From Tretioscincus oriximinensis (taxonomy: Eukaryota > Chordata > Lepidosauria > Squamata > Gymnophthalmidae): a stretch of DNA of 64,000 nt. Positions 45,098 to 57,030 of the stretch are shown one piece after another. The notes below the pieces were generated by a model that worked only from the letters and a program-made list of their open reading frames with translations, did not search any database and was not told the origin of the DNA. The DNA lies in contig JAJVDF010000232.1 in the NCBI GenBank assembly GCA_022410635.1, positions 895,950-959,949 of the forward strand, in the 5' to 3' direction. Positions within the stretch are counted from its first letter, which is position 1. Each line of letters opens with the position of its first letter. The position numbers and the translations under genes are program-made.

Positions 45098-45239
45098 GGC
45101 TGCATCCATACATCACTTTTGTTTCATTACTATAGTGGAATATTCCACAATATTCCACAATAAAGCATTGTGTGAACTGGTTTATTCCAGAAGATTCATG
45201 CTTTATGGTGGAATAAATAAGTGATGTGTGGATGCAGCC
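45098..45239. mobile_element. MITE with 21-bp inverted ends
   Basis: GGCTGCATCCATACATCAC at the left and GTGATGTGTGGATGCAGCC at the right, with one mismatch. Total 142 bp, AT-rich interior. No clear target duplication, so the superfamily is open. Confidence 0.8.
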
Positions 45240-45539
45240 TGTGCTAGAAGCCTGGACCTTCCCGTGCAGGGTGCCCCTGGGTAGTCTAAGTTGGGCCGTT
45301 GCAGGAGACTTTGGTGCTGCCATAGAGAAAGTGGAAAGAGTTCTGACGAAAAAGGATCACAGGGGTCCTTTGGGCATCACCACAGTAGATGCAACTGTGA
45401 CGCTCAACCCCCCCCCCCCACATAGATATACACACTGTCAGTTCCTAGCACAGTTCCAGTCCAATGCATCTGAAGACACCAAAGTCTGCCTAAGCTCCCG
45501 CCATTTCATCTTAGTCTGCACAATGAACCATAGAATCTT

Positions 45540-45845
45540 TGACAGGGGGGGTCCCACCCACTGCTCAATGCAGGATTCATTAAACCACCCCAGACAGCTG
45601 GCTGCCCAGCCTCCGTCTGAAGACTTCCAGCGAAGGCGAACTCACCACCTCCTGTGGCAGCCTGTTCCACTGGTTGATCACCCTGACTGTTAGTTTTTTC
45701 TGATATCTAGTCTAAATCTCCTCCCTTGCAGTTTCATCCCATTGTTTCTGGTCCTTCCACGTGCCAGTGAGAACAAGGCTGATCCCTCTGCTCTGTGAAA
45801 AGCCCTTCCGGTCTCCTCTCCTTCTTCTCTTTTGCAGACTAAAGG
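45540..45845 (-). mobile_element. CR1-B LINE 3' fragment
   Basis: Inverted from GGGGGTCCCACCCACTGCTC to the sequence for FSLQ near 45840. The terminal repeats are lost (ATAGAATCTTTGACAGG). Confidence 0.85.
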
Positions 45846-46244
45846 TGCTTCAGGCTCCCTTGCTAGAAGTGAACAGAAGACCTCAGCCTGTTTCAGCGTC
45901 TTCCCCCTCATGGATGAGCCCCTGCCTGGGCAGGTTTTGTATTTCTTTTTTTTTAAAAGGTGGAACATTTCCACGTTGGTCCCCAGACATCAGCCTTGGA
46001 TTCGGCACCTGCAAACATCTCGGCAAGAGCAAGGGAGGAATGGTGGCTGATTGGCCTGTTGCCTTGGGGTGATTCCCCTGGGAGAAGGCGGCTGCCTTAG
46101 GATACTCAGCCTGGTAACAAAATGCAAACAAGCCAGTCACACCCGTTCAAAACACACAGAGAGAGAATCCTCCGGCCCCAGGGAAAGGCGCTTCGAGATC
46201 TTCTGAATTGCCAAGCACTGAGCAGGAACTTGGAACCAAAGACC

Positions 46245-46390
46245 CTGGAGGCCTTATTCTGGGTTGTATCTTGGTACAGAGCTTAGCCACCCACATGCCA
46301 TTCGGGGCCTGCCATAGTCTGCACCAGCATGTGGATGGCAGGCTCCCAGCCCGAGGTATAGCCCAAAATAAGGCTCAGTGGGGCCAGGAC
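46245..46390. repeat. Fold-back family member
   Basis: CCTTATTCTGGGTTGTATC at the left pairs with AGCCCAAAATAAGG at the right. Inside, CCACATGCCATTCGGGGCCT meets CACCAGCATGTGGATGGCAG. Confidence 0.8.
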
Positions 46391-46879
46391 CTGCTTAGCC
46401 TGCTTGACTCTCTGCAGCCTCTTCCAAAAGCCCCCCAGTGTGGCAACCTCAGTCAGTGAAGCCTCAACACAGAGACATCTTGGTTTTGCCTCCATCCCTC
46501 CTTCACATTCGTTACCTTCTTCTGCAGTCCCCCCCCCCCCTCCCCACCACCTCTTCCTTTCTTTCACCTCCCAGCTTGGTTCTTCCATTACCTACAGTGC
46601 AAAGTCATGTCCGTCCCATTGGTCTCACTGCAATCACTCAGCAGAGACCAGGAAGGGGGGAGGGGTTTCAGGTGGCGCCATCCCATCATTTAGTCAAATG
46701 AGTTAATCAAACGCCTCTTTTCTACGTTATTCGCGCCTGACAATGATTGTCATTACTTGCAAACCAAAGGGTCAACAGCAGCCTACACAATTATACTTTC
46801 AAAATGATAGTTTCACAATTATAGTTTCAGTGGGAAGATTTGCTTCCACGTGTGAAACATGCTTTTCCTTTAGGCCACC

Positions 46880-46985
46880 TAAAGGTCTTTCACCTGGGAG
46901 GCGGGGTTTCGAGGCCCTGTGTTGGATGTGGGGAGGGGTGAGCGCCTTCCACTAGCCTGTAGCTCCAGCCAACTCAGCTATTTGA
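46880..46985 (+). mobile_element. tRNA-derived SINE fragment
   Basis: TCACCTGGGAGGCGGGGTTT and GTGAGCGCCTTCCACTAGCC match the SINE at 40388. Confidence 0.75.
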
Positions 46986-48100
46986 AAGAGATGNAAATTT
47001 GTAATCTGCATTTCAATTAGATAAATGAGTACCATCATTAACCTGGTGGAGAAGATAGAATAAATGTAAGCCTTCGGGTGAAAATTAACCCTGTAAGTCA
47101 CTCTGGAAAAAAGCGGGTTATAAAAGCTGAATTCTTCTTCTCCTCCTTCTCCTTCTCCTTCTGTCAGTCCATCTTCTGCCCCAAAGAATGTATCCTGAAG
47201 ACTACCGCTAAGCCTCCCTCTCTTTGGCCCAGAGTGGAAGATTATTTAGGGCCCCTTTCTCCTTAAAGCTGCATCCACAGATAATCCCAGACAGCTGCCA
47301 GGTCCACGTGGTCAGTGGAAGAAGCCTTGCTGCTGTGCAAACTCCAGAACCATCATCCTGCGCATTGCTTTGCCATCTGCATTTTGTTCCGCATTTGCTT
47401 TCAAAGTTTGCTCCAAAGACCAGCCCTGTCCGAAGGGGGGCTTCGCAGCTGCCTCCCAGGGCAGGATTTGCACCCTGGGCAGGATCCCCAGAGATCTCTC
47501 CGGAGGCAACATGGCGACATCCCATCTTCCCTGCACTGGGAAGGGCTCGCAGAATGCCACGGCTCCTTCAGGGCGCTCCGCCCGGCCCTCCTGCACTTGA
47601 CATGCAAACGCACTTCTGCTAATGCTCGTCCGTNTGGCTATTCAAATAGGATTGATTCACCAGCAGTACAGCCATGCACTTGATCCATGCGTACTAATAC
47701 CTAATGTGTATTTCCACTGGTCCCATGAGCACCGTGAGGAATGAGCAAGCCACTGCTGATTCCAACGGAGGGGTGCCTGGGGCCAAATGTTGCTTTTGAA
47801 ACAGAGGAAGTCTAAAAAATCCCACAGTGTGAGAAACTCAGTCCTGAACAGGAGACTGAGAATCCATGAAGGCCTTTCTGTGCACAAGATTTGCGTCCCC
47901 CTAAGGAGCCTCAGTGACCTTCTGGCTTCATGAGCTGCGGTATGTTTTCACCCTCATTGTGACATGAATTCAGCACCCGACTGTATTCCTTACATGCCTT
48001 AGCTCCCCTTTGCCCTCGGTCACGCCAAAGTTTAAATCCAGCTCCAGTCCACTTTCTCAGGGAGAGACAAATGCTTTTGTTTTGCCGTTCTCTGTCTTAG
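46986..48100. other. Upstream ANO2 region, mostly single-copy
   Basis: Contains a CTTCTC tract near 47130-47160. The balanced-GC block at 47200-47640 is open on several frames but shows no family match. It could hide an upstream ANO2 exon; none can be supported. Confidence 0.35.
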
Positions 48101-48260
48101 GCCCTGTCACCACCGAGTCTTATTCTGGGTTATATCTCGGTACAGAGCTTGGTCACCCACATGCCAGTGAAGGCTGTGGCAGACCCCATTCGGGGCTGCC
48201 ATAGCCTACACTAGCATGTGGATGATAGGCTCCTATTCTGAGTTACAGCCCGTGGGGACG
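48100..48260. repeat. Fold-back family member
   Basis: AGTCTTATTCTGGGTTATAT, CACCCACATGCCAGTGAAGG and GGGGCTGCCATAGCCTACAC, TAGCATGTGGATGATAGG. Same arms as 36495-36660, with substitutions. Confidence 0.82.
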
Positions 48261-50247
48261 GGCCTCAAAACAACGACCTGCAGCTCTGGATAATATGGAA
48301 ATCAAATGACGATTCCCTTTGCTGACGGGTTTCTTGATACGGAACGTGGATTCAGATGTTTTCTTTTGGTTGCTCCTAACGGCAGATGGACTTCCAAGGC
48401 GACAATCAAGGGTGTCGTTCCAGTTCCCTGTTGTGGGAACCTTTGCATCAGAGCTTCCTCTGCCAATGACAAGGATGTGTAAGGAAGGATCTTCTAATCT
48501 AGGCAAATGCAGAATCAGTGTTTGCTGCTGATGCCAGAAATAAAACAAAATGTCCTCATTTTTGTTGCAAACAAAAATATGCAGATCAGGCTGCTGGACC
48601 AGGGGCCCGGTTGCCACCAAAGCTGGCGAGGTCTCCCTGGATGGAAGTTTCCAAACCGAACCTGGACAATCGTCCAGGATACACTGAGCCAGGAGGTGGC
48701 TTCTGACCCACTGGTTTTCTCCACAGAGAACTTCTGAAGCCAAAGCTCTGAAGGACTTTGTGAGATTTGAATGAGACCTTTGGACCTCCTATGCAACTGA
48801 AATGAAAACGATAGGGAAAGCCGCCGTCTCCCAGGCTAGGCCAGCACATGCCATGGCCAGAATAACTGGGCACCTCCCCCACGTGCCGCTGTCACCGAGT
48901 ACTCACGGGCAGCCCACGCAGGTTCTCTGGTTCCATGTCTGCCAATGGGAAATTTGCCAGGCTCAGACTTCCAGGCAAGCCTTCAGAAGGAAGCCCGCAA
49001 GTAACACCATTTCCCAGTCGCTGGCCCAGGTGGGCTTCCTAAGGAGCCTCGCCTCTCGCCCTGCAGGAGAACACCTCGTCCGCATTGCAAGCCGAAGCCC
49101 CTTTTCTAAAAGCCCGCAGGCAGGACCTGAAGCGCAGGGAGGCAGCTGAAGCACCTGCGCGATTAAACCTGTTGCTCCCTTTGCAGCCTCGAGGTACCCA
49201 AGAGCCTCGTCCCATAGCTGCCGCCCCAGGTATCACCACGGCAACCACGAAGAGGAAGAAGCAGGTGCAGACTGAAAGGGCGCTTGCTGAGGAGCCTCTG
49301 TGCACAAAGGGCGCACACAACACGACCGGGGGACATGGCCTCCCTGGGACCACAGGGTGGCCACTCACTGCTTCGCGTGGGAACCCAGAGCAGAGTCTCC
49401 AGCACACTGCTTTGCAGTCCCCACTTGGAGGGCTGCACTTTGCACAAGACTCTCAGAGCCGACTGTTCCTGGGCACAAATCAGGAAGACGTATTATGCCT
49501 GATGGAAGGGACACGTTGCTTCTGATGGGGGTCAAGGAGGCAAAAGCAAAGTGGGGAAGGTGCATGAAGGTTCCCAGTGGGGCCACCAAGGGAGGAAAAC
49601 ATGAGGAAGGAAGTGGCACCTTTATTATGGAAGGAGAGGTGATGGGGTGTATAACTGAGAAATTTCCATGTTAGTCCAAGGAGAAAGCCCAGCAAGGGGG
49701 CTTGTAGCACTTGGAGCCTAACAGGAGAAAGGTCTGTAGACGTGTCAACTTCTTCTGATGCTTGGGGAATAATGTCCGGAACAAACTTTATTGTGAACTG
49801 AGTGTAGAAGGTGACAAAGGATGTGTAAATATGGTGTGGGGATGAACTAGGTGAGAAAAATAGCTAAGTGGCGGAAGTTAATCCTCTCAAGTAGAGGAAA
49901 ATGCCTGGGGGAGCAAGATGCATCTGGCTGATTGTGTATCAGTCAATAGTTAACTGGTGTTATAATAATGTATAATGCGCCAGGACACTATTGTCTCTGT
50001 TAAGTCCCTTGTCGATGGACTGGGATTTATGGATGACTTCTAGATCTGTTGCTTCTCTTTCAAACCTTCCTTTGTAGTTTCTTTTCTCAAGGACTGCAGT
50101 TCTGAGGTCTGAGATTGACGGTCCTGGGAGGTTGAAGTCTCCTGCAACAGGTTTCTGCATCCCCAACATCTGCAGAAGGAGACGTGTCTATGAAAGGCTC
50201 TGGCCCCCTCCCTTTCTCCAAGTACTACAAGCCCCCTTGCTGGACTT
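48261..50247. other. Single-copy sequence and unclassified repeats upstream of ANO2 exon 1
   Basis: 48270-49640 looks single-copy. It carries open frames on both strands (for example 48243-48743 minus and 49085-49525 plus) that match no family I know. 49660-49770 and 50110-50245 are pieces of the unclassified repeat with GACGTGTC and TACAAGCCCCCTTGCTGGAC. Confidence 0.4.
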
Positions 50248-50475
50248 TGATAATAACATTTATTTATAACGCCCTTTCCACTAAAGGGCTGCCTACATAG
50301 CTTTTGTTGCTTTCTCCACCACAGACACCCTTTGGAGTAGGAGGGGCTGAGAGAGTTCTGGAGGACTATGATTGGCCCACGGTCACCCAGTTGCCTCCAT
50401 GGAGGGCAGTGGAATTGAATCATGAAGCTACCAGGAAAGAGTCCAACTCTGTCACCCGCACACCCAACTGGCTCT
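50248..50475 (-). mobile_element. tRNA-derived SINE
   Basis: Inverted copy of the 29183 family: AACATTTATTTATAACGCCC, GTTGCTTTCTCCACCACAGA, GGGGCTGAGAGAGTTCTGGA, then the degraded boxes near 50420-50475. Confidence 0.82.
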
Positions 50476-50819
50476 CAGGTACAACACAGGTAGAACCCAA
50501 AGCAGCAGCCCTGTGGGTCTCCATCTGAATGTCCAGGGAGACTTTCTAGCACTTTAGAAACTGGCAACCTAACGGGAGGCAGCAGGAACTTTCCTGCACA
50601 TCTGTTGCACCAGGTGGCTTTTCCCCCCTTGGCGCTTCTTAGCCCTTTCCATGGTGAGATGAAGGCCTCCTGCCAGCCTACAAGGGCCATTTGAGGGGCA
50701 GTTTTTATGCTTCAGATCTCATTAGACTTCCACCCCTGTCATGGGCTTTTCCCTTGGCACATCCTTCATGCTTTCTGGGCGATCCACCATCCCATCGGAG
50801 GGAACCATTTCCTGTAACG

Positions 50820-51015
50820 AGGGTCCGTGTCTTGATGCTGCCTCCGAGATGGAGCAACAGGCAGGATTCCTGAAGTGCCTTTTGTGAAGAACAGGTGAAG
50901 ATTTTGCCTTTTTCAGTTCCAGGCTGCCCAGGTGGAACTGGTGGGCCTCTCTGTGGCGCAGAAGGCTGGGTCGGCTTTGGCCCCATTCAGCAGAGCTCCT
51001 CTGAGGTTCTTATGA
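50820..51015 (+). mobile_element. CR1-A 3' fragment
   Basis: GATGCTGCCTCCGAGATGGA to GAGGTTCTTATG, sense. Confidence 0.8.
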
Positions 51016-51499
51016 AAGTGCAGTGAAAAAGAGGGTCTCTATCCCACCATAAGGAGAGGTGGGAGATGCATCCAATGAGGAATACAGTTCTGTGTTACGC
51101 CATAGGAAATGCCTGTGACTTGATCAGTTTACTGTACGGATTTCCCACGCACACAAGGAAAACCAAGGAACCCCCACTAGGTACAATAACTGGTTGACGA
51201 TGGAGAAATCCTGCGGGTGGATCCACAAAATGCACATGTATAAATTCTACTGCCCTGCTTGGGGAGAGGCAGATGCAAGGAGAGGAACCACTGGCAGTGA
51301 CCCAATTGTCATGTCCGTCTCTCCCAGCCTCTCCTCCTCCACACAGAGCATCTCCCCAAGCTTTCAGGTGCCCATGAAGGAGAAAAGGACCAAGGCATCA
51401 AAGGCTGTGTTGCCCCATTCAGCTCTTGCCAGAAATGACTCCTGCCTCCCACTCATCGAGTGAAATGTTTTTTCAACTCAACCGTACACAGAACACCTC

Positions 51500-52232
51500 C
51501 ATCGTCAGAACAGAAGCCCTGATGGATCCAGCCAGAGCCCAGCTAGTCCAGCTCTCTCTGTCACCCATTGCACCTGGGAATCTCAAGCAGAAGGAACAGA
51601 TTCTGGGATCTAGAATAGAACAGTCAAAAGAATTGGTATTCTTCCAGTGTTTAGCAGTATTAAACTCGAAGACCAATATTTACTTGAACAATTAATTATT
51701 GCTGCTCAGGTGGTGATAGCCTACAGTTGGAAAGATTCGACTAAATTACTAACTAACCGTTGGCAACATTATATTGCTGATCAACTAACAGGTGACTTTG
51801 TTTCAGAGCAATATGATATATACACAAAAACTAAAAAGAAATGGATCAAAAATTGGAGTAAACTTTTGGTACACTGTCAGTCGACTCGATGGGGAGGCTC
51901 TGAACTGACTGCAGCTATTAGATTGACACTCAGGCGATAGAAACTTATTTGATTAAAACTATTTCTCTCTGCGGGNGATGGGGGGGTGGATTTGTGGATT
52001 TATGTTTGTACTAGAAGATGATGACGTTTAATATCTTGTATGAAAGAATACCGTATTCATAATATTTTATTGTATTACGTTATCTGTTCAACTTTTACTG
52101 TAATAATTTTGTTAATTTCAAGAATAATTAAAAAAAAAGAAAAGCAGAAGGAGGCAGAATCTTCAACTCTTCACGACTAGGTGGGCTGTGGCCTGATCCA
52201 GGATGGCTCTTCTTATGTTCTTAGGTTCTTAT
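51500..52232. mobile_element. CR1-A fragments split by an L1 insertion
   Basis: Inverted CR1-A (51510-51595, resuming 52153-52180) is interrupted by an L1 3' end. A sense CR1-A terminus (GATCCAGGATGGCTCTTCTT) follows at 52190-52232. Confidence 0.75.
51596..52141 (+). mobile_element. L1-type LINE 3' end with target duplication
   Basis: Flanked by AAGCAGAAGGA (51585-51595 and 52142-52152). Encodes the last ~90 residues of an L1-like ORF2 (VVIAYSWKDSTKLLTNRWQH) with stop at about 51939, then a T-rich UTR and poly(A). Confidence 0.88.
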
Positions 52233-52257
52233 GAAATACCGTTTTGCAGGGGAAATG

Positions 52258-52500
52258 GTATTTCATAAGAACATAAGAAGAGCCACCCAGGATCGGGCCA
52301 CAGCCCACCTGGTCCAGCCTTCTGTCTCACACAGAGGCCCACCAGGTGCCCCTGGGCAGGCTGAACAGAGGGAAGCAGAGTACTGCTTGTTGCTCCGTTG
52401 CAGAGGCCGTTTCAAAAGATCCACCCTAGTAGCTATTTATACTGTTGGTGTCCATAAACCTATCTAGCCCTGTCTTAAAGGTATCCGGGCTGCTGCTTCT
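52258..52500 (-). mobile_element. CR1-A 3' end
   Basis: Inverted from AAGAACATAAGAAGAGCCAC to CTTAAAGGTATCCGGGCTGC. Confidence 0.88.
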
Positions 52501-53350
52501 TAACAGCTATTGGTCACCTCTGTGCAGTTGCTTACTGAAGGCGTGGGGGTCCCTCGGCCACCAGATGACTCCAAAGCCCCGTTGGCCCTCCTGAAGGCTG
52601 CTGGACGTCCGGTGCTCCTGGGGACAGTGAGGGATGCCNTGTTGCCCCTGGAAGCAGAGATCCTGACCGCTCTTTGGTTGCAGGGAGCGTGCGGAAGAGT
52701 CAAGCCCATATCTAGGAGGAGTAAAGCCAAAGGACATTCAGAATTCTGCAACATTTTTGGTAAACCCAAAGCACAACGTTTGCTTCAGCTTCTCTTATTC
52801 CTTTCCTCATGCTGGGATGGTCTAAAGGAGGCCCCTGCACATGTACAGACAATGGTCCAGTTTCATGATTTAGGATCCCAGTGTACTTGGGAGCAGCAGA
52901 CTGAGATTGAGAGCAAAGCAGTTGAAAGGGTTACAGATTTTCATTCTCTTTTCTCTGGAGAAATTGTCATTTTGCAAAACAACACCAGGGAAGGAAAACT
53001 CAAGAAGGACCAAGACCTGACAATCTAACAAAATACTAATTGGAGGTTTGGTGGCTTTGTTTTCATTTGGTCTGAGCTGCCATGACAGACGATCCAAGGG
53101 CTGATAATGTTCCAAAATAATAGTAGATTTCAAAGGAATGACTAGGCACAGCTGCCCTTGTCCTTGTTCAGAAAGNCCAGCGAGGGCTTTGCAGACCAAC
53201 AAGCGGGAGGGAGGCGTCAAGAGCTTTCATGGGCTTCAGATATTGTTTTCACTGCCGAGCACCTTCCCTTTCCTCACACCCTTCATGTCACCCTTCGTCT
53301 CTTGAGGGTTCCTCCAAGACTGTCTTTGCCTCCAGGACCCCATGGCAGGT
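52501..53350. other. Unassigned region with a 172-codon plus-strand frame
   Basis: 52510-53028 is open on the plus strand (starts MVTSVQLL, ends KKDQDLTI). It shows no motif, signal peptide or splice context I recognise, and a minus-strand frame overlaps it. Probably chance. Confidence 0.25.
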
Positions 53351-53354
53351 CACA

Positions 53355-53545
53355 TAAGCACATAAGAACGTAAGAGGAGAAGGCAAAATCACCACCTGTT
53401 CTCCATGCCCTGCAAAAGGCACTTCCGGAACCCGGCCTGTTGCTCCACCTGGGAGGCAGCAGCAAGACATCTGTCCTAGTAGCTCTTAATACCCTTGGGG
53501 TCCATGAATTTGTCTAATCCTCTCTTAAAGCTATCCAAGCTGCTT
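53355..53545 (-). mobile_element. CR1-A 3' fragment
   Basis: Inverted from AAGCACATAAGAACGTAAGA to TTAAAGCTATCCAAGCTGC. The middle (GAGCCATCCTGGATCAGG part) is deleted. Confidence 0.82.
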
Positions 53546-53631
53546 TTCNTCCCCCACTGTGAGGCTGTTGGGGGTTAGGAATTGAAAAATGATACCAATA
53601 TATGTCCCTGAAATTGTGGTACCTGATTGAC

Positions 53632-54900
53632 GTGGATCCAGTTGATATTGTCTATCTAGATTTTCAGAAGGCTTTTGATAAAGTCCCTCATCAAAGGCTT
53701 CTAAAAAAGCTCCGTACTCATGGTATAAGAGGGCAGACTTTGTCCTGGATTGGAAACTGGCTAAAAGATAGAAAACAGAGGGTNGTATTAAANGGACAGT
53801 TCTCGGAGTGGAAAGAGGTAAGAAGGGATCTGTACNGGGACCTTTGCTTTTCAATATATTTATAAATGATCTGGATGCCGAGGTAAATAGTGAAGTAGCC
53901 AAGTTTGCTGACGACACTAAACTGTTCAGGGTAGTGAAAATGATTGTAAGGCACTCCAGAGTGATTTATTGAAATTGGGTGAGTGGGCATCAAAGTGGCA
54001 AATGCACTTCAACTTAAGCAAGTGCAAGGTCATGCATACTGGGGCAAAGAACCCAAAATACTCCTACCACCTGATGGGANCCAAGCTTTCTGTGACCGAG
54101 CAAGAAAAGAATCTTGGGGTGTTGGTGGACAATTCAATGAAAATGTCAACCCAGTGTGCAACAGCAGCAAAAAAGGCAAATTCCATGTTGGGGATAATTA
54201 GAAAAGGAATCGAAAACAAGTCAGCAAATGTTGTTTTGCCTCTTTATAAATCTGTGGTGAGGCCACATTTGGAATACTGTGTTCAATTCTGGTCACCACA
54301 TCTCAAGAGGGATATTTTGGAACTGGAGAAGGTGCAGAAAAGGGCAACAAAAATGATCAAGGGTCTGGAGCAAAATCCCTTATGAAGTCAGGCTGCAACA
54401 TCTGGGTCTCTTCAGCCTTGAAGGGCGACATCTGAGAGGTGATCTGATTGAAGTGTACAAAATCGTGCATGGGATGGACAGGGTGAATAGAGAAAAATGT
54501 TTTCTCTATCACATAACACAAGGACCAGAGGGCCCTCCTTAAAACTGTTGGGTAGAAAAGTGAGAACAGACAAAGGAAAGTATTTTTTCACCCAGAGGGT
54601 CATCGGCCTGTGGAATTTACTTCCTGAAGAGGTAGTGGTAGCTAACAGCTTGGATAGTTTCAAGACAGGACTAGACAGGTATGGATACTAAGATAGTTGT
54701 CTGGATGTCGCCTCCCGGATGGAGCAACAGGCAGGACTTTTGAAATACCATTTGCAGGGAGTCACGAACAGGAGCAGCATATTTTGCTTTCCTCTGTTCG
54801 GACTGCCCAGGGGCATCTGGTGGGCCTTTGTGTGACACAGAATGCTGGACTGGGTGGGCTGTGGCCTGATCCAGGATGGCTCTTCTGATGTTCTTATGNT
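53632..54900 (+). mobile_element. CR1-A LINE, 5'-truncated, reverse transcriptase to 3' end
   Basis: Sense copy starting in [18 protein letters not shown]. It passes the FADD region (53900-53930, frame broken), [37 protein letters not shown] and [20 protein letters not shown], then the C-terminal segment and the TTCTGATGTTCTTATG end. Scattered N. Confidence 0.93.
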
Positions 54901-54949
54901 TATTCTGCTACGGTTGGATATTCTGGGACAAAGCGTGGCTATTGCAGAC

Positions 54950-55830
54950 TAAGGCAGCGCAACAGGGAAGGGGCGCCTGGGGCGCTGTGAGCCTTGCCAG
55001 GCTACTTGCAGCGGGATAATCAGAGGCAACAAACCAAGGGGGGAGGTTTGAAGGCTGCTTTCCCCACACGAGCCCGACGGGCGATGCTGCGCTACATTTC
55101 CCCCGCCAGGCGCCCAGAGGCCAGCGGGCAACTTTCCCCCGGCGGCCAGCAGGGGATACGAAAACCCGTGAAGTCCCCGCGGAAAAGGCGGCGCTGGACA
55201 GCCCTTGGCGGCGGCCTTACCGTGGGCATCGGGCGCCCTCATGGCTGGGTGCGGCGGCCGGAGTCCCCTGCCCGCCACCTGCTTGCGATTCCCCCCCGGG
55301 TCTGCGACCAGCCTCCGCCCGGGGCCNCCGCCGCTCCTTTCCTCGGCTGCCACACCGAAGGGGAGCGGCAGAGCGAAGCTCCTGGGGTCCCTCAGCGCCT
55401 CCGGAGGGTCGAGCGAGCGCAGCTGCCCCCCTGGCCCGGGGACCCCCGCGGGAGGCCGCCGAAGTTTCGCCGTCCGGGGCAAGTCCCGAGGCTGCAGCGC
55501 ATCGGCTTCAGGGCGCAGCGAGGGAGCCGCCCGCCGGCGCCCGGATTAAGGCGAGAATCCCAGCCTGCAAGGGGCTGCCTGGCGGGAGGCTTCCGCAGGG
55601 CCCCCCGGCGCCTCCTCGGGTTACCATCAATATTGAAGGGAGCCGCCGTGGGCTCGGGGCGGGGCGCGCAGCAGCAGGACGGGGTCACCGGCTCCTGCTT
55701 ATCTTTTAATCCCCAGGCGCAGCCACCATTGCCCGGGGCTTGCCGGCAAGGGGCGGAGAAAAGCTTCTTTGCTTCCACCTTCCCTATCCTTTTACCTTCG
55801 CACGATGTGACCCCCCGAGAATCCTGGTGG
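54950..55830 (-). promoter_or_regulatory. CpG island, candidate ANO2 promoter and first exon
   Basis: About 880 bp with very high G+C and abundant CG dinucleotides, the only such block in the window. It lies between the last VWF exon and the first placed ANO2 exon, where the ANO2 start is expected by synteny. On the minus strand an ATG in fair context (55240-55242, GCCATGA) is followed by seven codons and a good donor (CACG then GTAAGG at 55220). That phase 1 end does not fit exon 42678-43025 (phase 0), so another exon would have to lie between. No TATA box seen. The role is inference. Confidence 0.6.
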
Positions 55831-56134
55831 GTTTTGGCCACGCGAAATCAGCGCCCTATTCAGGCAGCTGCGCAGGGTGACAAGATGTGGCTGGTAGGAA
55901 AAAGAGGTTAAGGTTTTCACTGCTTTGATGATGCTAAAACCTGACCTAGATTAGCCTCCTGGTATTAAAGGAAACGGACCAGATTTTCTGAGGCCCAAAC
56001 TGGGGTAATTAATATTCATGCTAATTTGCATATTCATAAATATGCAAATCACCCACCAACATGCATGCCCTTCCGAAATCCCCGCCCAAGAAATCGGTGA
56101 CGCATGTGAGAATTTTTTAAGTGTGCAAGAATTT

Positions 56135-56445
56135 TTAAACTGTGAGAATTTTTGGAGTGCACCAGAATTCTTTTATTTAGANGAGGCTGCCTTCAGCTGG
56201 CCCCGGTTGCTAGAGACCTCTGGAAGTGGCGCAGTATATTGTTTGGTTTTTTTTTAAGTGTGCGAGGATTTTTTTAAGTGNATGAGAATTTTTATTTTTT
56301 ACTGAGTGGAGGGTGCCTTCAGGAGCTGGCCCCAGTTGCCAGAACCCCCAAGTGGTGGTGCAGTGAATTTTTGTTTCAAATTTTTTTNNNNNNNNNNNNN
56401 NNGTCCCCCCCCCCCCCCAAGGTGGCATCTGGTCAGCCTATATTA
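56135..56445 (+). repeat. Unclassified GGTCAGCCTA-ended repeat, copy 1
   Basis: Two tandem versions of GCCTTCAG(..)CTGGCCCC...GCAGT with T-rich spacers, ending GGCATCTGGTCAGCCTATA. Contains a short N run (56388-56402). The inverse copy lies at 56772-57030. Confidence 0.7.
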
Positions 56446-56771
56446 AAGTCGTACAGGTGGCATTATTAGGAGCCACCAGACAAAAATCCTGGACAAAGAA
56501 TGTCAAAACAAAGGGACACAAAACAAAATCTCAAAAACAGAGCGAGGGAGAAAGACAAAAACGCTCCATGGAAAACTCTGTGGGCCCCAGGCAGAAACCT
56601 GTACGGGCTGCATTTGAATATTCATCGTTCCACCCGGTGCCATCATTCCCCATATCCGGCCCCCTTCCCTGTGGACTGGTTTGGTCTTCAACCACCCTGC
56701 ACTTTCTGCCCACCCTTGGGCATTGTTAATAGGCTGGGTGGGGTTGGACAGGTGTTTATCTATATGGGATG

Positions 56772-57030
56772 GATATAGGCTGACCAGGTGACCCCATTTT
56801 TGAGGGGGGAAACCAAGTTTTGGGGTGTTTTGGGGAAACCCGGGGTGTGTGTGTGTCATTTCCCTGGTTTTTGCTGAGGAGAAAATATTTTTTTTGAAAA
56901 AAAGTTTTTTAAAAATAACATTTACTGCACCACCCCTAGGGGTCTCTAGCAACGGGGCCAGCTGAAGGCAGCCTCCTCAAAATAAAAAAAATCTGGTGCA
57001 CACCAAAACTTTTCACAGTTTAAAACATCT
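56772..57030 (-). repeat. Unclassified repeat, copy 2 (inverted)
   Basis: Starts TATAGGCTGACCAGGTGACC and ends CCTCCTCAAAATAAAAA...TTTTCACAGTTTAAA, the reverse complement order of copy 1. A third copy start, TAGGCTGACCAGATGACCCC, is at 58793. Confidence 0.7.

Noticed and set aside
49039..49407. Minus-strand frame at 49039-49407 as the missing ANO2 first exon
   Set aside because: No residue match to ANO2 N-termini and no donor giving phase 0 into exon 43025 could be shown.
54994..55911. 305-codon plus-strand frame
   Set aside because: It runs through the CpG island, where stop codons are rare by composition. Arg/Pro/Ala-rich text without motifs.
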